From NCBI RefSeq assembly GCF_000376945.1, contig NZ_AQXU01000022.1:124001-188000 (forward strand): a DNA stretch of 64,000 bases. Direction: 5' to 3'. The notes below the pieces were generated by a model. The model was not told the DNA's origin. It saw nothing but the letters and a program-made list of their open reading frames with translations, and did no database searches. Made by a program: the position numbers and the translations under genes. This document shows positions 25,598 to 34,827 of the stretch, one piece after another; the first letter of the stretch is position 1; each line of letters opens with the position of its first letter. This DNA is from Leeia oryzae DSM 17879. Its GTDB lineage: Bacteria > Pseudomonadota > Gammaproteobacteria > Burkholderiales > Leeiaceae.

Positions 25598-26293
25598 CTA
25601 ATCAAAACCTTCTGCCTGCATGCGCAGTAGCAGATCTTTCCAGCGTGACAACCTGTCAACCGAATTGGATGCCGGGGCAGTTGAACCTGCTGCCCAGATA
25701 CCATCACTGTTAAAACTGAAGATAGGTGCCAGGTCAGGCCTGCGGCTTGCAGGGCGAATGTCAGAAATCAGATTATCCAGAACCAGCGGTTCAGATTCTG
25801 GCGTCGCATAATAAGCCAGTACCATGTGCGCCTGAGTGATGGTACTGCTTGGCCCACCTATTTTGGCCCGTACATAAGTCAGTCTCAGTTTTTGGATCGG
25901 AACTCCGATCTCTTTGAGACTAAAATATTTTGCAATCACAAAATCTTCGCAGTCTCCGGCATCCTTGCCTATAATTTCCAGAGGGGTCGCCCAATAGTCG
26001 GCTTTCCCCCAGACGACCTGATCATCGCTAAATGTAATTTTCCGGTTAAAGAACTCATTGATCTGTTTTAGCTTGTCAGGTTCTGGCACAGTTTTGGTGT
26101 CATTCAGCAATGTCTTCCAGTCTTGCAGTAACCGGACATTCGATGCGCCAAATTTCTGTATCAGGGTTTTTTGCAAACGATCAAAGTCAAACCCGAATGC
26201 AAGACTAACCGTCAATAGTATTAACACTATTGCCGAGCCCGCTTTTAATAGCCTGTTTGCTAACAGGCCACTGGGTTTGATGTCGAAGGACAT
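25598..26293 (-). CDS. lapG: LapG-like periplasmic transglutaminase-type cysteine protease
   Basis: A 231-residue BTLCP-family protease with an N-terminal membrane/signal segment (17-34). The catalytic triad is visible: C115 in DAGDCEDF, H156 in QAHMVLAYY and D173 in LVLDNL. In the Lap system it trims the N-terminus of a giant surface adhesin and releases it from the outer membrane when c-di-GMP falls. Calcium-binding residues lie around WGKADYWATP. It is co-transcribed with the LapD-like gene (8-bp gap) and divergent from the TolC-like gene. Confidence 0.9.
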   Translation of the reverse strand: MSFDIKPSGLLANRLLKAGSAIVLILLTVSLAFGFDFDRLQKTLIQKFGASNVRLLQDWKTLLNDTKTVPEPDKLKQINEFFNRKITFSDDQVVWGKADYWATPLEIIGKDAGDCEDFVIAKYFSLKEIGVPIQKLRLTYVRAKIGGPSSTITQAHMVLAYYATPESEPLVLDNLISDIRPASRRPDLAPIFSFNSDGIWAAGSTAPASNSVDRLSRWKDLLLRMQAEGFD

Positions 26294-26372
26294 ATCAAAT
26301 TGGCGCTTTGAAATTAAGAATTTCTTTTCATTTTATTTGCTTCAAATTGTGTACAAATTCAGTTCACAAAAA

Positions 26373-26404
26373 TTGACAAATGATATTGGTATGATCAGTA
26401 TAAT
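26373..26404 (+). promoter_or_regulatory. Candidate promoter elements for the TolC-like gene
   Basis: A consensus TTGACA (26373-26378) and a consensus TATAAT (26399-26404) face the TolC-like gene, but are separated by 20 bp, longer than the 16-18 bp optimum. The element may need an activator. Confidence 0.4.
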
Positions 26405-26471
26405 GTATTATTGCCTATAAAACTTCAAATTGCCACGCGTGCTTTTTAATCATGCAATGGGAGATAAACAA

Positions 26472-27914
26472 ATGTTTAAAATGAAGCCCTTATCATTTGC
26501 CATGTTATTGCTGGCACTTGGTTCATACTCTGTAAATGCAAAACCTGTCTCCAGCCTGAAAGAAGCCGCAGAGGCAGCTGTACTGAACAATCCTGAAGTG
26601 CTGGCCAAATGGCATGACTATAGCGCTTCTGTTGAAGAGCAAGGTGTTGCCAGAAGCGGCTACTTTCCTAAAGTCGATTTGACCCTGTCTACCGGGCGTG
26701 AGCATCTGGAAACCCCGACTACGCCAGCAACTTCCTATAATCGCAATGGCGGAACCATTACACTGCGCCAAATGATTTTTGATGGCCTGTTTACGCCAAA
26801 TCAGGTTAAGCAGCTGGGTTACGTCAAGCTGGCTAAATATTATGACCTGCTATCCACAACTGATGATACCGTTCTGGAAGTGACTCGCGCTTATCTTGAC
26901 GTATTGCGTTACAGAAAGCTGGTTGAGCTTGCAAAAGACAACTACGCCATTCATAAAGGCATTTTTGGCCAGATTGAAGACCGTGTAAAAGCTGGTGTTG
27001 GCCGTCGTGTTGACTTGGAACAAGCGTCAGGCCGTATGGCATTGGCCGAATCTAACTGGCTGACCGATGCCTCCAACCTGCATGACGTGACTGCACGTTT
27101 CCAGCGCTTGGTCGGTGAACTGCCTGCAGACAATCTTGCCGATGCGTCCTCTCTGACCGAGAAATTGCCAAAAGCCGATGACGTGCTGCAAACTGCACTG
27201 AACAAAAACCCGGCTTTCCTGTCTGCAGTTGCCAATATTCGTGCTGCACGTGCGGATCTGGAGGTCAGAAAAGCCAATAACTTGCCGACGCTGGAGTTCC
27301 GTGCCAGCCGCGAGTTGTATCACAACACAGATGGTGTTTCCGGCGCTCACAAACGCAGCGTGGTTGAGCTGGTATTGAACTACAACCTGTTCAATGGTGG
27401 CGGTGACTCTGCACGCGCACGCCAGTTTGCTGAACGTGTAAACACCACGCTGGATCTGCGTGACAAAGCTTGTCGTGACATCCGCCAGACCGTGTCCATT
27501 GCCTGGAATGATGTGTCAAAACTGAAAGAGCAGCTTAACTATCTGGAACAGCATCAACTCTCTACAGAGAAAGCACGTGATGCCTACCGCAAACAGTTTG
27601 ATATCGGACAGCGTACCTTGCTGGACTTGCTGGATACCGAGAACGAACTGTTTGATGCACGTCGCGCGCTGTCCAATGCCGAGTTTGATTATCAGCTGGC
27701 CCAGGCCCGTGTTCTGGCGACTAACAGCGCATTGGTACCAGCACTTAATCTGACCCCGGTTGACCGTGCCGCTCCTGACGAACTGGGCAAAGATGCTTCA
27801 AATGATGATGATCGTGCGACATGTGGCGACATGATGCCAGCACCGGGTTCTATTGATACCAATTCAGTAGCTGTGCCAAAATATACTGCCTCAACCTCTG
27901 CTGATGGCAGCTAA
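26472..27914 (+). CDS. lapE: TolC-family outer-membrane channel (LapE-like)
   Basis: A 480-residue outer-membrane efflux duct with a signal peptide (ends SYSVNA/KPV) and two TolC repeat halves with long coiled-coil helices; DLLDTENELFDARRALSNAE in the C-terminal half and the equivalent N-terminal segment are the usual signatures. Relatives (LapE/AggA) form the type I secretion channel for RTX adhesins and stay in complex with them. The C-terminal tail (about 430-480) is hydrophilic and of low complexity. ATG 26472 follows a GGGAG site; the extra 14 codons upstream do not look like a signal. ABC and membrane-fusion partners are not in the window. Confidence 0.87.
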   Translation: MFKMKPLSFAMLLLALGSYSVNAKPVSSLKEAAEAAVLNNPEVLAKWHDYSASVEEQGVARSGYFPKVDLTLSTGREHLETPTTPATSYNRNGGTITLRQMIFDGLFTPNQVKQLGYVKLAKYYDLLSTTDDTVLEVTRAYLDVLRYRKLVELAKDNYAIHKGIFGQIEDRVKAGVGRRVDLEQASGRMALAESNWLTDASNLHDVTARFQRLVGELPADNLADASSLTEKLPKADDVLQTALNKNPAFLSAVANIRAARADLEVRKANNLPTLEFRASRELYHNTDGVSGAHKRSVVELVLNYNLFNGGGDSARARQFAERVNTTLDLRDKACRDIRQTVSIAWNDVSKLKEQLNYLEQHQLSTEKARDAYRKQFDIGQRTLLDLLDTENELFDARRALSNAEFDYQLAQARVLATNSALVPALNLTPVDRAAPDELGKDASNDDDRATCGDMMPAPGSIDTNSVAVPKYTASTSADGS

Positions 27915-28246
27915 TGGCTGAAGTCATCATGTACTAGCCTTACCCGGTACTTAGATGGTGTTTCTGTATCGGGCAAGTGAAGTGCAGACGACATAAAAAA
28001 ACCGCGCATTACATGCGCGGTTTTTTTATGTCGGTAAATAACTGAATTGTTTGTCAGTTATTAGGACGGATATATTAAATACTTATAAATGAATGGGGTA
28101 ACCAATTATTCATCCGCTAAAGCGGTTTGAGCCCTCTGGCCAGATACAAATGATGCAACAGGATTACCGCTATTCACCTATCGTCTGGACATTTACTGAC
28201 AGAGCTTTGTTGTTGAGCTGCTGCATTGAGTCATTAGGAGGTTTTG
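27915..28246. other. 332-bp gap holding a bidirectional terminator
   Basis: It contains the long stem described below, a second 9-bp hairpin (AATAACTGA/TCAGTTATT, 28037-28062) and a small CCGCT/AGCGG hairpin (28114-28125). I see no coding frame or RNA gene in the rest. Confidence 0.6.
27990..28032. terminator. Bidirectional terminator, 20-bp perfect stem
   Basis: The two arms (27990-28009 and 28013-28032) are perfectly complementary around a 3-nt loop, with a GC core and A7/T7 flanks, so it ends transcription in both directions: the TolC-like gene on plus and map-glnD-mltG on minus. Confidence 0.92.
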
Positions 28247-29239
28247 TTATCGCTGATACTTCGCAACCGCTCTGTTATGCGCCTCCAGGGTATCTGAAAA
28301 GACAGAGCTGCCATCACCTCTTGCCACAAAATACAAAGCCTTGCTGTCGGCCGGATGTAACGCCGCATGAATGGATTCCAGGCTCGGAATCGCAATCGGG
28401 GAAGGTGGCAAGCCGGCACGGGTATAGGTATTGTAAGGTGTGTCAGTTTGCAGATGTGCTTTGGTCAGGTTGCCATTAAACTGGCTGCCCAGGCCGTAAA
28501 TGACGCTAGGATCCGTTTGCAACCTCATGCCAATCTTGAGCCGGTTGTTGAATACGGCTGAAATCATGGGGCGGTCACTGGCAACGCCTGTTTCTTTCTC
28601 AATGAGAGAAGCGAGCGTTAGCGCTTCATAAGGTGTCTTGACGGGTAGATTATCCGCTTTGGCTGACCATTCTTGCTGTAGCAGCTTTTGCATTTCACCG
28701 TAGGCACGTTTTAATACACTGGAGGCTTTGCTCCCTTTGGCAAAGTGGTATGTATCAGGAAAGAAAATTCCCTCTGCATTCACCTCTGCTGGAATACCTA
28801 ATATCGATGCCAGGTGGCCGGGTGCCAGATCGCCCAGATCATTTTGCAGGTCTGGATGCTTTTGAATTGACTGAAGAATTTGCGACAGTGTCCAGCCTTC
28901 AATCAGCGTAATGCTGGATTCGGTCACATCACCGCTAGTCAGCTTTTCCAGTAATTGCAAGGGGGAAGGGGCAGTGCTCAGGGCATAGCTACCTGCTTTA
29001 ATCTGTTTGGATTGTCCGCTAAGACGAACGAGGAGGGTAAAGCGCCATGCATCCGGCAAGATGCCTTGCTGGGTGAGCTGCTCGGAGATGCTCCGTACGC
29101 TACTCCCGGCAGTAATGGTGAATTCCGATGTTTTGGTGTCTATCTCTAGCGGTGTCGTGAGATAGGTGTAGGTGCTAATACCCATAATGACTGCAACCAG
29201 AACCAGAATGGCTGCCAGTCGGCTTAACAAACGACTCAT
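28247..29239 (-). CDS. mltG: Endolytic peptidoglycan transglycosylase MltG
   Basis: A 330-residue inner-membrane anchored enzyme that cuts nascent glycan strands and sets their length. It has one N-terminal membrane segment (8-28), a LysM-like region (ITAGSSVRSISEQLTQQG) and the YceG catalytic domain, with the catalytic glutamate in LASLIEKETG, plus FPDTYHF and the AGLPPSPIAIPSLESI blocks. Its start overlaps the glnD stop by 4 bp (ATGA), indicating coupling. This position, behind glnD rather than in a pabC-mltG-tmk cluster, is unusual. Confidence 0.95.
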   Translation of the reverse strand: MSRLLSRLAAILVLVAVIMGISTYTYLTTPLEIDTKTSEFTITAGSSVRSISEQLTQQGILPDAWRFTLLVRLSGQSKQIKAGSYALSTAPSPLQLLEKLTSGDVTESSITLIEGWTLSQILQSIQKHPDLQNDLGDLAPGHLASILGIPAEVNAEGIFFPDTYHFAKGSKASSVLKRAYGEMQKLLQQEWSAKADNLPVKTPYEALTLASLIEKETGVASDRPMISAVFNNRLKIGMRLQTDPSVIYGLGSQFNGNLTKAHLQTDTPYNTYTRAGLPPSPIAIPSLESIHAALHPADSKALYFVARGDGSSVFSDTLEAHNRAVAKYQR

Positions 29240-31809
29240 CCGCGTAATACCTCTAACAGGTCGCTCTCAAGGTTGAGCATGGTTTTAGCATCGCCAAGTG
29301 CGCCACCGGCAATCAGGAACGTATCTTCAACACGCTCACCGAGCGTGGCAATTCTGGCGGAATAGACGCTGACGTGGTAACTGGCCAACAGGGCGGCCAA
29401 CCGGGACAACAGGCCTGGCCGGTCACCCGCGATAACACTCATGACATAGTAGTTGCCTCTGTCATCCGGGCGGATGTGTACCTGAGGCTCAATCGGGAAG
29501 TGTCGAAGAGCACGACTCAACCTGCCGGCGGAAGGTGGTTTGACCGGTGTCTGCTCGGTCAGTGTCTTGGTCAGGTCGTATTCCAGCAGGCTGATCAGAT
29601 CACGATAATGTTCAACCGTTTCTTCTGGTGGCAATACCCTGAACGTATCAAGCGCATACCCGTGTTTGGTGGTAAAAATCTTGGCGTTCACAATGTTGAA
29701 GCGGCTTTTCTCGAACTGGGCACAAATGCGGGCAAAGAGATCCTGCTGATCAGGCATATAGATCATGACCTGCAGGCCTTCACCGCTATTATCCAGTCTG
29801 ACCTTGACGACGGGGGTTGGCGTTTCTGTCCGGAAAAACAGGGTACGTGCGTGCCAGGCAATTTCCTGGGCATCATGGCGCAAGAAATAAACCGTATTCA
29901 GTTGCGACCACAGCTTCTGCGGCTTTTCATCATCAATCGCATACAGGCGAATCAGCCCCAGTGCTTCCTGCTGTCGTTCCTCGATGTAGTTTGGAACCGT
30001 ATCTTCATCGTTACCGAGCCGGCGTCTGGCCGTCTGGAAAAGGTCTTCCAGCAGTTTGCCTTTCCAGCCGTTCCAGACCTTGGGACTGGTGCCACGAATA
30101 TCTGCCACGGTCAGCAAATACAGGGCGGTCAGACGCCGCTCGGTTGCGACCATACGTGCAAAAGCTGCAACCACTTCAGGATCGGTAGTATCTTGCTTCT
30201 GTGCAATCTGGGACATGGTCAGGTGGTGTTCAACCAGCCAGGATGCAAGGTCGCAATCTTCTTCGGACAAACCATGCTGCTTGGCAAAGCGGTATGCATC
30301 ACTCTTGCCCAGCTGGGAGTGGTCTCCCCCTCGGCCTTTGGCAATGTCATGAAACAAACCGGCTACATAAAGTACTTCTGGCTGTTCAAAGTCCAGCATC
30401 AACCGGCTGCAAAACGGATATTCATGGTTAAAGTCGGGAATTGCAAACCTGCGCAGGTTCCTGACGACCATCAGAATGTGTTCGTCCACCGTGTACACGT
30501 GAAACAGGTCATGCTGCATCTGACCAACAATACGACCAAATGCAGGAATGTATTTCCCCAGGATGCCTAACTGGTTCATTTGGCGCAAGACGGTAGTCTG
30601 ACCGCGTGGTGCTGCCATGATTTCGATGAACTGTTCCCTGTTTAGCGGATCACGCCGGAACCCGTGGTTGATCTTGCCCCTGGCGTGCCACAAGGCACGT
30701 AACAGTTCACTGGACCATCCTTGCAGTTCTGGATGGATCTGGTACAGGTAAAACGCTTCCAGAATGGCATTGGGCTGCTGGTCAAAAAGATTGGGGTCTC
30801 TTAGGGTCAGCATGTTTTCAGATACTGCAAAGCGGGCGTTGATCGCCAGGCTTTCTACGGTATGGGGCGTGAAAATATGACTTTTCAGGCTTTGAAGCAG
30901 CATCTGGTTCAGCTGGCGTACCGTGCGGGCTGCACGGTAGTACGCTTGCATCAATTGTTCTGAGGCACGTCTTTTGGGGTGATCTTCCAGCCCGAAGCGT
31001 TTGGCCAGTGTGTTTTGCAGGTCAAAGATCAAGCGGTCTTCCCGCCGGTTCGCCGTTTCATGCAGTGCGATACGGATTGCCTGCAACACACGCTCAGCAC
31101 GTTTTAATAACCGTACCTCAACGGGCGAGATGAGCCCTGCCTTGGCCAGTTGATCCCAGTTATCACCGAAGCCACAAGCGTGCGCAACCCAAGTCAGCAC
31201 ATGCAGGTCTCTCAGGCCTCCCGGACTCTCTTTGACATTGGGCTCAAGGTTGTTAGAAACACCAAAGTACCGCGCGTGCCGTTGCTGCTGCTCCAGTAGC
31301 TTGGCTTCAAAGAAGCCTTTTGCATCAAAATGTGTTTTTTGTATGTCGAGGAATCGGGTGAAGCGTGATTTGCTGCCTTCTAACAGCCTTGCTTCGGACA
31401 GGCTGGTCTGAATGGTGATATCAACCGCAGCTTCGTCCAGGCATTCTTGTTCGGTACGAACGCTATGACCGACTTCCAGGCCGATATCCCATAGCAGATG
31501 GACAAATTGCTCAATCCGGTTGGCATCCGCTTCTTCCAGTGCGGATGGCACCAGAATCAGCAGGTCAATATCAGAGTATGGATAAAGCTGTCCACGGCCA
31601 TAGCCACCCACAGCCACCAGTAGCGTATCGTCAGAAAAACCGCCCCTGTGCCAGAGTTCGCCCAGCAACGCGTCAATCAGTTCGCTATGTGCTTCCAGTA
31701 CCTCTTGAGGTTTCTCGTTGGGCTGAAACTTCTCTCGAAGTGAGAGGCGTGACTGGCGTAACCAGTCACGCAACCCGGCCGTTTCAAGCGGTAGCACATT
31801 CTCTGGCAT
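29236..31809 (-). CDS. glnD: Bifunctional uridylyltransferase/uridylyl-removing enzyme
   Basis: An 857-residue sensor of glutamine that adds UMP to or removes it from PII. Domains in order: nucleotidyltransferase (GGYGRGQLYPYSDIDLL, about 68-84), a helical linker, the HD hydrolase (HDIAKGRGGDHS, about 490), and two C-terminal ACT domains that bind glutamine (from about 700). All motifs look intact. It lies 19 bp downstream of map, as in many proteobacteria, and overlaps mltG by 4 bp. Confidence 0.96.
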   Translation of the reverse strand: MPENVLPLETAGLRDWLRQSRLSLREKFQPNEKPQEVLEAHSELIDALLGELWHRGGFSDDTLLVAVGGYGRGQLYPYSDIDLLILVPSALEEADANRIEQFVHLLWDIGLEVGHSVRTEQECLDEAAVDITIQTSLSEARLLEGSKSRFTRFLDIQKTHFDAKGFFEAKLLEQQQRHARYFGVSNNLEPNVKESPGGLRDLHVLTWVAHACGFGDNWDQLAKAGLISPVEVRLLKRAERVLQAIRIALHETANRREDRLIFDLQNTLAKRFGLEDHPKRRASEQLMQAYYRAARTVRQLNQMLLQSLKSHIFTPHTVESLAINARFAVSENMLTLRDPNLFDQQPNAILEAFYLYQIHPELQGWSSELLRALWHARGKINHGFRRDPLNREQFIEIMAAPRGQTTVLRQMNQLGILGKYIPAFGRIVGQMQHDLFHVYTVDEHILMVVRNLRRFAIPDFNHEYPFCSRLMLDFEQPEVLYVAGLFHDIAKGRGGDHSQLGKSDAYRFAKQHGLSEEDCDLASWLVEHHLTMSQIAQKQDTTDPEVVAAFARMVATERRLTALYLLTVADIRGTSPKVWNGWKGKLLEDLFQTARRRLGNDEDTVPNYIEERQQEALGLIRLYAIDDEKPQKLWSQLNTVYFLRHDAQEIAWHARTLFFRTETPTPVVKVRLDNSGEGLQVMIYMPDQQDLFARICAQFEKSRFNIVNAKIFTTKHGYALDTFRVLPPEETVEHYRDLISLLEYDLTKTLTEQTPVKPPSAGRLSRALRHFPIEPQVHIRPDDRGNYYVMSVIAGDRPGLLSRLAALLASYHVSVYSARIATLGERVEDTFLIAGGALGDAKTMLNLESDLLEVLRG

Positions 31810-31828
31810 GGTGGCGTATACCCCGAGG

Positions 31829-32635
31829 TCAGGCTGCTTTGATAAAACCTGGAGGAGGGGGGGTGCCTTCAGATTGCGTCAGAATTTCATAGCCGGTAGG
31901 TGTCACCAGAATGGTGTGTTCCCATTGTGCTGACAAGCTATGGTCTTTGGTAACGATGGTCCAGCCATCGTTCAGGGATTTGATTTCTTTTTTACCCGCA
32001 TTGATCATGGGTTCAATGGTAAAAATCATACCAGCTTCGAGCACAACACCGGTACCCGCTTTGCCATAATGCAAGACTTGAGGGTCTTCGTGGAATTTCT
32101 TGCCAATGCCATGGCCGCAGAACTCGCGCACAACAGAGAATCCATGACCTTCTGCAAATTTCTGGATGGCTGCGCCAATGTCGCCCAGGGTGGCACCCGG
32201 TTTGACTTTGTCGATACCGATCCACATGCTTTCATAGGTGATTTCACACAGACGCTTCGCAAGGACGGACGGGGTGCCTAGCATGAACATGCGGCTGGTA
32301 TCGCCGTGGTAACCATCTTTAATCACGGTAATGTCCAGATTGACAATATCACCGTTTTTCAGCACTTTGGGGCCGGGTACGCCGTGACACACCTGATGGT
32401 TGATGGAAGTGCAAATGGATTTCGGGTAGGGCGTATGCCCGCCCGGCGCGTAGTTGAGCGGGGCAGGGATGGTATTTTGTACATTTACCATGTAGTCATG
32501 GCAAAGGCGGTCAAGTTCTTCTGTTGTGACACCCGGTACAACAAACGGTGTTATGTAATCCAGAACCTCTGCAGCCAATCGGCCTGCAATACGCATTTTT
32601 TCAATATCAAATTCGTTTTTTAGGGTAATGCCCAT
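31829..32635 (-). CDS. map: Type I methionine aminopeptidase
   Basis: A 268-residue cytosolic metalloprotease that removes the initiator methionine. The pita-bread fold ligands are visible in sequence: VCHGVP (His), NLDITVIKDGYHGDTSRMF (two Asp), FCGHGIGKKFHEDP (His) and FTIEPMI / WEHTILV (two Glu). Length fits the family. First gene of a map-glnD-mltG transcript. The rpsB-tsf genes that usually flank map are not next to it. Confidence 0.96.
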   Translation of the reverse strand: MGITLKNEFDIEKMRIAGRLAAEVLDYITPFVVPGVTTEELDRLCHDYMVNVQNTIPAPLNYAPGGHTPYPKSICTSINHQVCHGVPGPKVLKNGDIVNLDITVIKDGYHGDTSRMFMLGTPSVLAKRLCEITYESMWIGIDKVKPGATLGDIGAAIQKFAEGHGFSVVREFCGHGIGKKFHEDPQVLHYGKAGTGVVLEAGMIFTIEPMINAGKKEIKSLNDGWTIVTKDHSLSAQWEHTILVTPTGYEILTQSEGTPPPPGFIKAA

Positions 32636-32763
32636 AAGATGTATTCAAGCCGTATAGTAGTTAGCACGAGAACAGCAGGTCGAATGACAAATGACCGTAT
32701 ACCTGAGAGTTTGCCACGAAGAGAGCAGATGAGAAAGGGTTTTATTTGTGGCGTAGTGTTTGG

Positions 32764-32839
32764 TGGCTCCCCGACCTGGGCTCGAACCAGGGACCTGCGG
32801 ATTAACAGTCCGTCGCTCTACCGACTGAGCTATCAGGGA
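32764..32839 (-). tRNA. tRNA-Asn (GTT)
   Basis: On the minus strand 76 nt fold into a complete cloverleaf: 7-bp acceptor TCCCTGA/TCGGGGA (one T-G pair), D-arm GCTC/GAGC, anticodon stem CGGAC with loop TGTTAAT giving anticodon GTT, T-arm with GGTTCGAGC, and encoded CCA. It closely resembles E. coli tRNA-Asn. Confidence 0.97.
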
Positions 32840-32853
32840 ACAAGAGAAGCAAG

Positions 32854-32882
32854 ATAATAAAGATGTTACGACTTAAGATCAA
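32854..32882 (-). promoter_or_regulatory. Promoter of tRNA-Asn
   Basis: On the minus strand TTGATC (32882-32877) and TATTAT (32859-32854) are separated by 17 bp and end 14 nt before the tRNA 5-prime end. Confidence 0.65.
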
Positions 32883-32972
32883 GCCCCTTGGTGAAAAAAA
32901 TGTGTTTCAAACCTTGTAGGGTCGCATAAATGCCTATTTTTTGGGCATAAAGCTCAGTTGGCATCCGTTTGC

Positions 32973-34643
32973 CTAGTGCTTCCCGGAACGCCAGATGGAA
33001 AAGATGATCCACATGCTGTTGAGTACCGCCATGATGAACGCCAGAAAACCGAGTGTTTTCGGGCCTCCCGGTACCGTCATGGCAATGGATGAGCCGATGA
33101 TCAGTGCTGCAGTAACAATGCCGAGGGTAAGTCGGTTGGCACTTTTATCCAGCTGGTGTCCAAAGCTGTCCAGCCTTTTCAGATCAAGGTCAATTTTGAC
33201 ATTGCCACGGCGGACATCCTTCAAAAGCCGTGCCACGTCTTTCGGCAGTCCGGACAGCAGGTTGATGGTTTCTCTCAGGCCATGTTTGCCTTTTTGCCAT
33301 AATGCTTCTGGCCTGTAGCGCTCCAGAATCACTTGTTTGACGTAAGGCGTCAGGTGTTCCACCATCCTGAAGTCCGGGTCAAGCTGCCTGCCAAGGCCTT
33401 CTAACGTGATGAGCGCCTTAAATAGCAGAGTCATGTCGGCAGGAAGTGCAATGCCGTGCTCGCGCATGATGGTGATAATGTCGTTTAGCAGCGCGGTAAT
33501 GCGAATATCCTTGAGCGCAATATGCTCATAGTTAAAGATGAATTCGTTGATATCCGCAGCCAGCTGATCATCATCTACCCCACCGCCATCAACCCATTCT
33601 TGCAATACATCTGCAATGGCATAGGCGTCACGCCCTGCCAGAGACGCCAGCAGGTTGACGACCTGGTCGCGCCGGGTTTTGGATAGCCAGCCAACCATGC
33701 CAAAGTCGATAAAGGCAATCTGGTTATCCGGCAAATAGAAGACGTTGCCCGGATGCGGGTCGGCGTGAAAATAGCCATCGATCAGAATCATTTTCAGTAC
33801 CGCATCTGCTCCGCGTGAGGCAAGCACCTGACGACTCAAACCATTGATTTCGATTTCTGCAATCTTATTCCCAGGGATGCCCTGGATCAGTTCTTGGACA
33901 TTGACGGTTTCACTGGTAAGCGACCAATAAACAGCAGGTACATTGATAGTATTGTCATGTGTGAAGTTTTTGGAGAATCGCTCCATGTTGCGGGCTTCGG
34001 CAGCAAGGTCCAGTTCTCTGCGCAGGGACTTGGCAAATTGCTCCACAATCTGCTGTGGCCGATAGCGTCGGGTTTCGGGAAACTCCAGTTCAATGAGCTG
34101 AGCCAGATAGCCCAGGATTCTCAGATCGGCATCGATTTTGGGGCGAATGTTCGGGCGCCGGACCTTGACCACCACAGGTGTGCCATCCTGCAGACGGGCA
34201 AGGTGTACCTGTGCAATGGAACCGGAGCCGATAGGGTCTGGATTGAACTCGCTGAATACCTCTTCAGGCGGGGCGCCAAAGGCTTTGGTGAGTTCTGGTT
34301 TCAGTTTTTCATAAGGAACTGGCGGAACATGACTCTGCAGTTTCTCAAACTCGATGATCCAGTCCATGCCGAACACATCGGCGCGGGTGGCCAGTACCTG
34401 CCCCAGTTTGACAAAAGTGGGGCCAAGCTCTTCCAGGGCGCGCCGTAAGCGAACCGGTGCTTCGACAAGCTCTTCTTCTGTTTTTGTGGGGATGTGCAGA
34501 ATCTGGCCTGCACGTTCGAGCAAGGAAGTGACTCCCAGTTTTCTTAGAAAGTCACCCATTCCGTAACGGATGAGAATTGTGCTGACTTCCCTTAGGCGGG
34601 GAAGGTCGCGCATCGCGCTTAGTGTCTCACGCAGCATGAACAT
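32973..34643 (-). CDS. ubiB: UbiB, atypical kinase/ATPase for ubiquinone biosynthesis
   Basis: A 556-residue ABC1/ADCK-family protein required for coenzyme Q synthesis. It has the KxGQ signature in FVKLGQVLATRADVF, the ATP-site segment GSGSIAQVHLARLQDG, the lysine VKVRRPN, and the catalytic region DGYFHADPHPGN...FIDFGMVG. The C-terminus ends in two membrane segments (about 500-520 and 530-550), typical of UbiB. Start could be M1 or M3. It is not beside ubiE/ubiJ and stands alone, divergent from an NlpC/P60 gene. Confidence 0.95.
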   Translation of the reverse strand: MFMLRETLSAMRDLPRLREVSTILIRYGMGDFLRKLGVTSLLERAGQILHIPTKTEEELVEAPVRLRRALEELGPTFVKLGQVLATRADVFGMDWIIEFEKLQSHVPPVPYEKLKPELTKAFGAPPEEVFSEFNPDPIGSGSIAQVHLARLQDGTPVVVKVRRPNIRPKIDADLRILGYLAQLIELEFPETRRYRPQQIVEQFAKSLRRELDLAAEARNMERFSKNFTHDNTINVPAVYWSLTSETVNVQELIQGIPGNKIAEIEINGLSRQVLASRGADAVLKMILIDGYFHADPHPGNVFYLPDNQIAFIDFGMVGWLSKTRRDQVVNLLASLAGRDAYAIADVLQEWVDGGGVDDDQLAADINEFIFNYEHIALKDIRITALLNDIITIMREHGIALPADMTLLFKALITLEGLGRQLDPDFRMVEHLTPYVKQVILERYRPEALWQKGKHGLRETINLLSGLPKDVARLLKDVRRGNVKIDLDLKRLDSFGHQLDKSANRLTLGIVTAALIIGSSIAMTVPGGPKTLGFLAFIMAVLNSMWIIFSIWRSGKH

Positions 34644-34769
34644 ACCCTGACGTTGATTCAGTTAACAGTATGGCATAAGAATGGAACTTCTACGGCAAAT
34701 TCCTGTTCCAAGAAACTTTTGCGGTCGTGTGCGGCAAGTTGTTGTGTTGACGCCTTTATGTGCAAAATA

Positions 34770-34798
34770 TTGACCATACGGTGCACGCGGCCTTTACA
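34770..34798 (+). promoter_or_regulatory. Weak promoter candidate for the NlpC/P60 gene
   Basis: TTGACC, 17 bp, TTTACA precedes the gene by about 30 bp. The -10 is poor, so this is only tentative. Confidence 0.3.
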
Positions 34799-34827
34799 GA
34801 CTGATCGATGTCCTTTAAAGTGCTTGC

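Noticed and set aside
29374-30570. A 398-codon open frame on the plus strand opposite glnD
   Set aside because: It is fully antisense to an intact, motif-rich glnD, has odd composition and no ribosome site; a codon-bias shadow.
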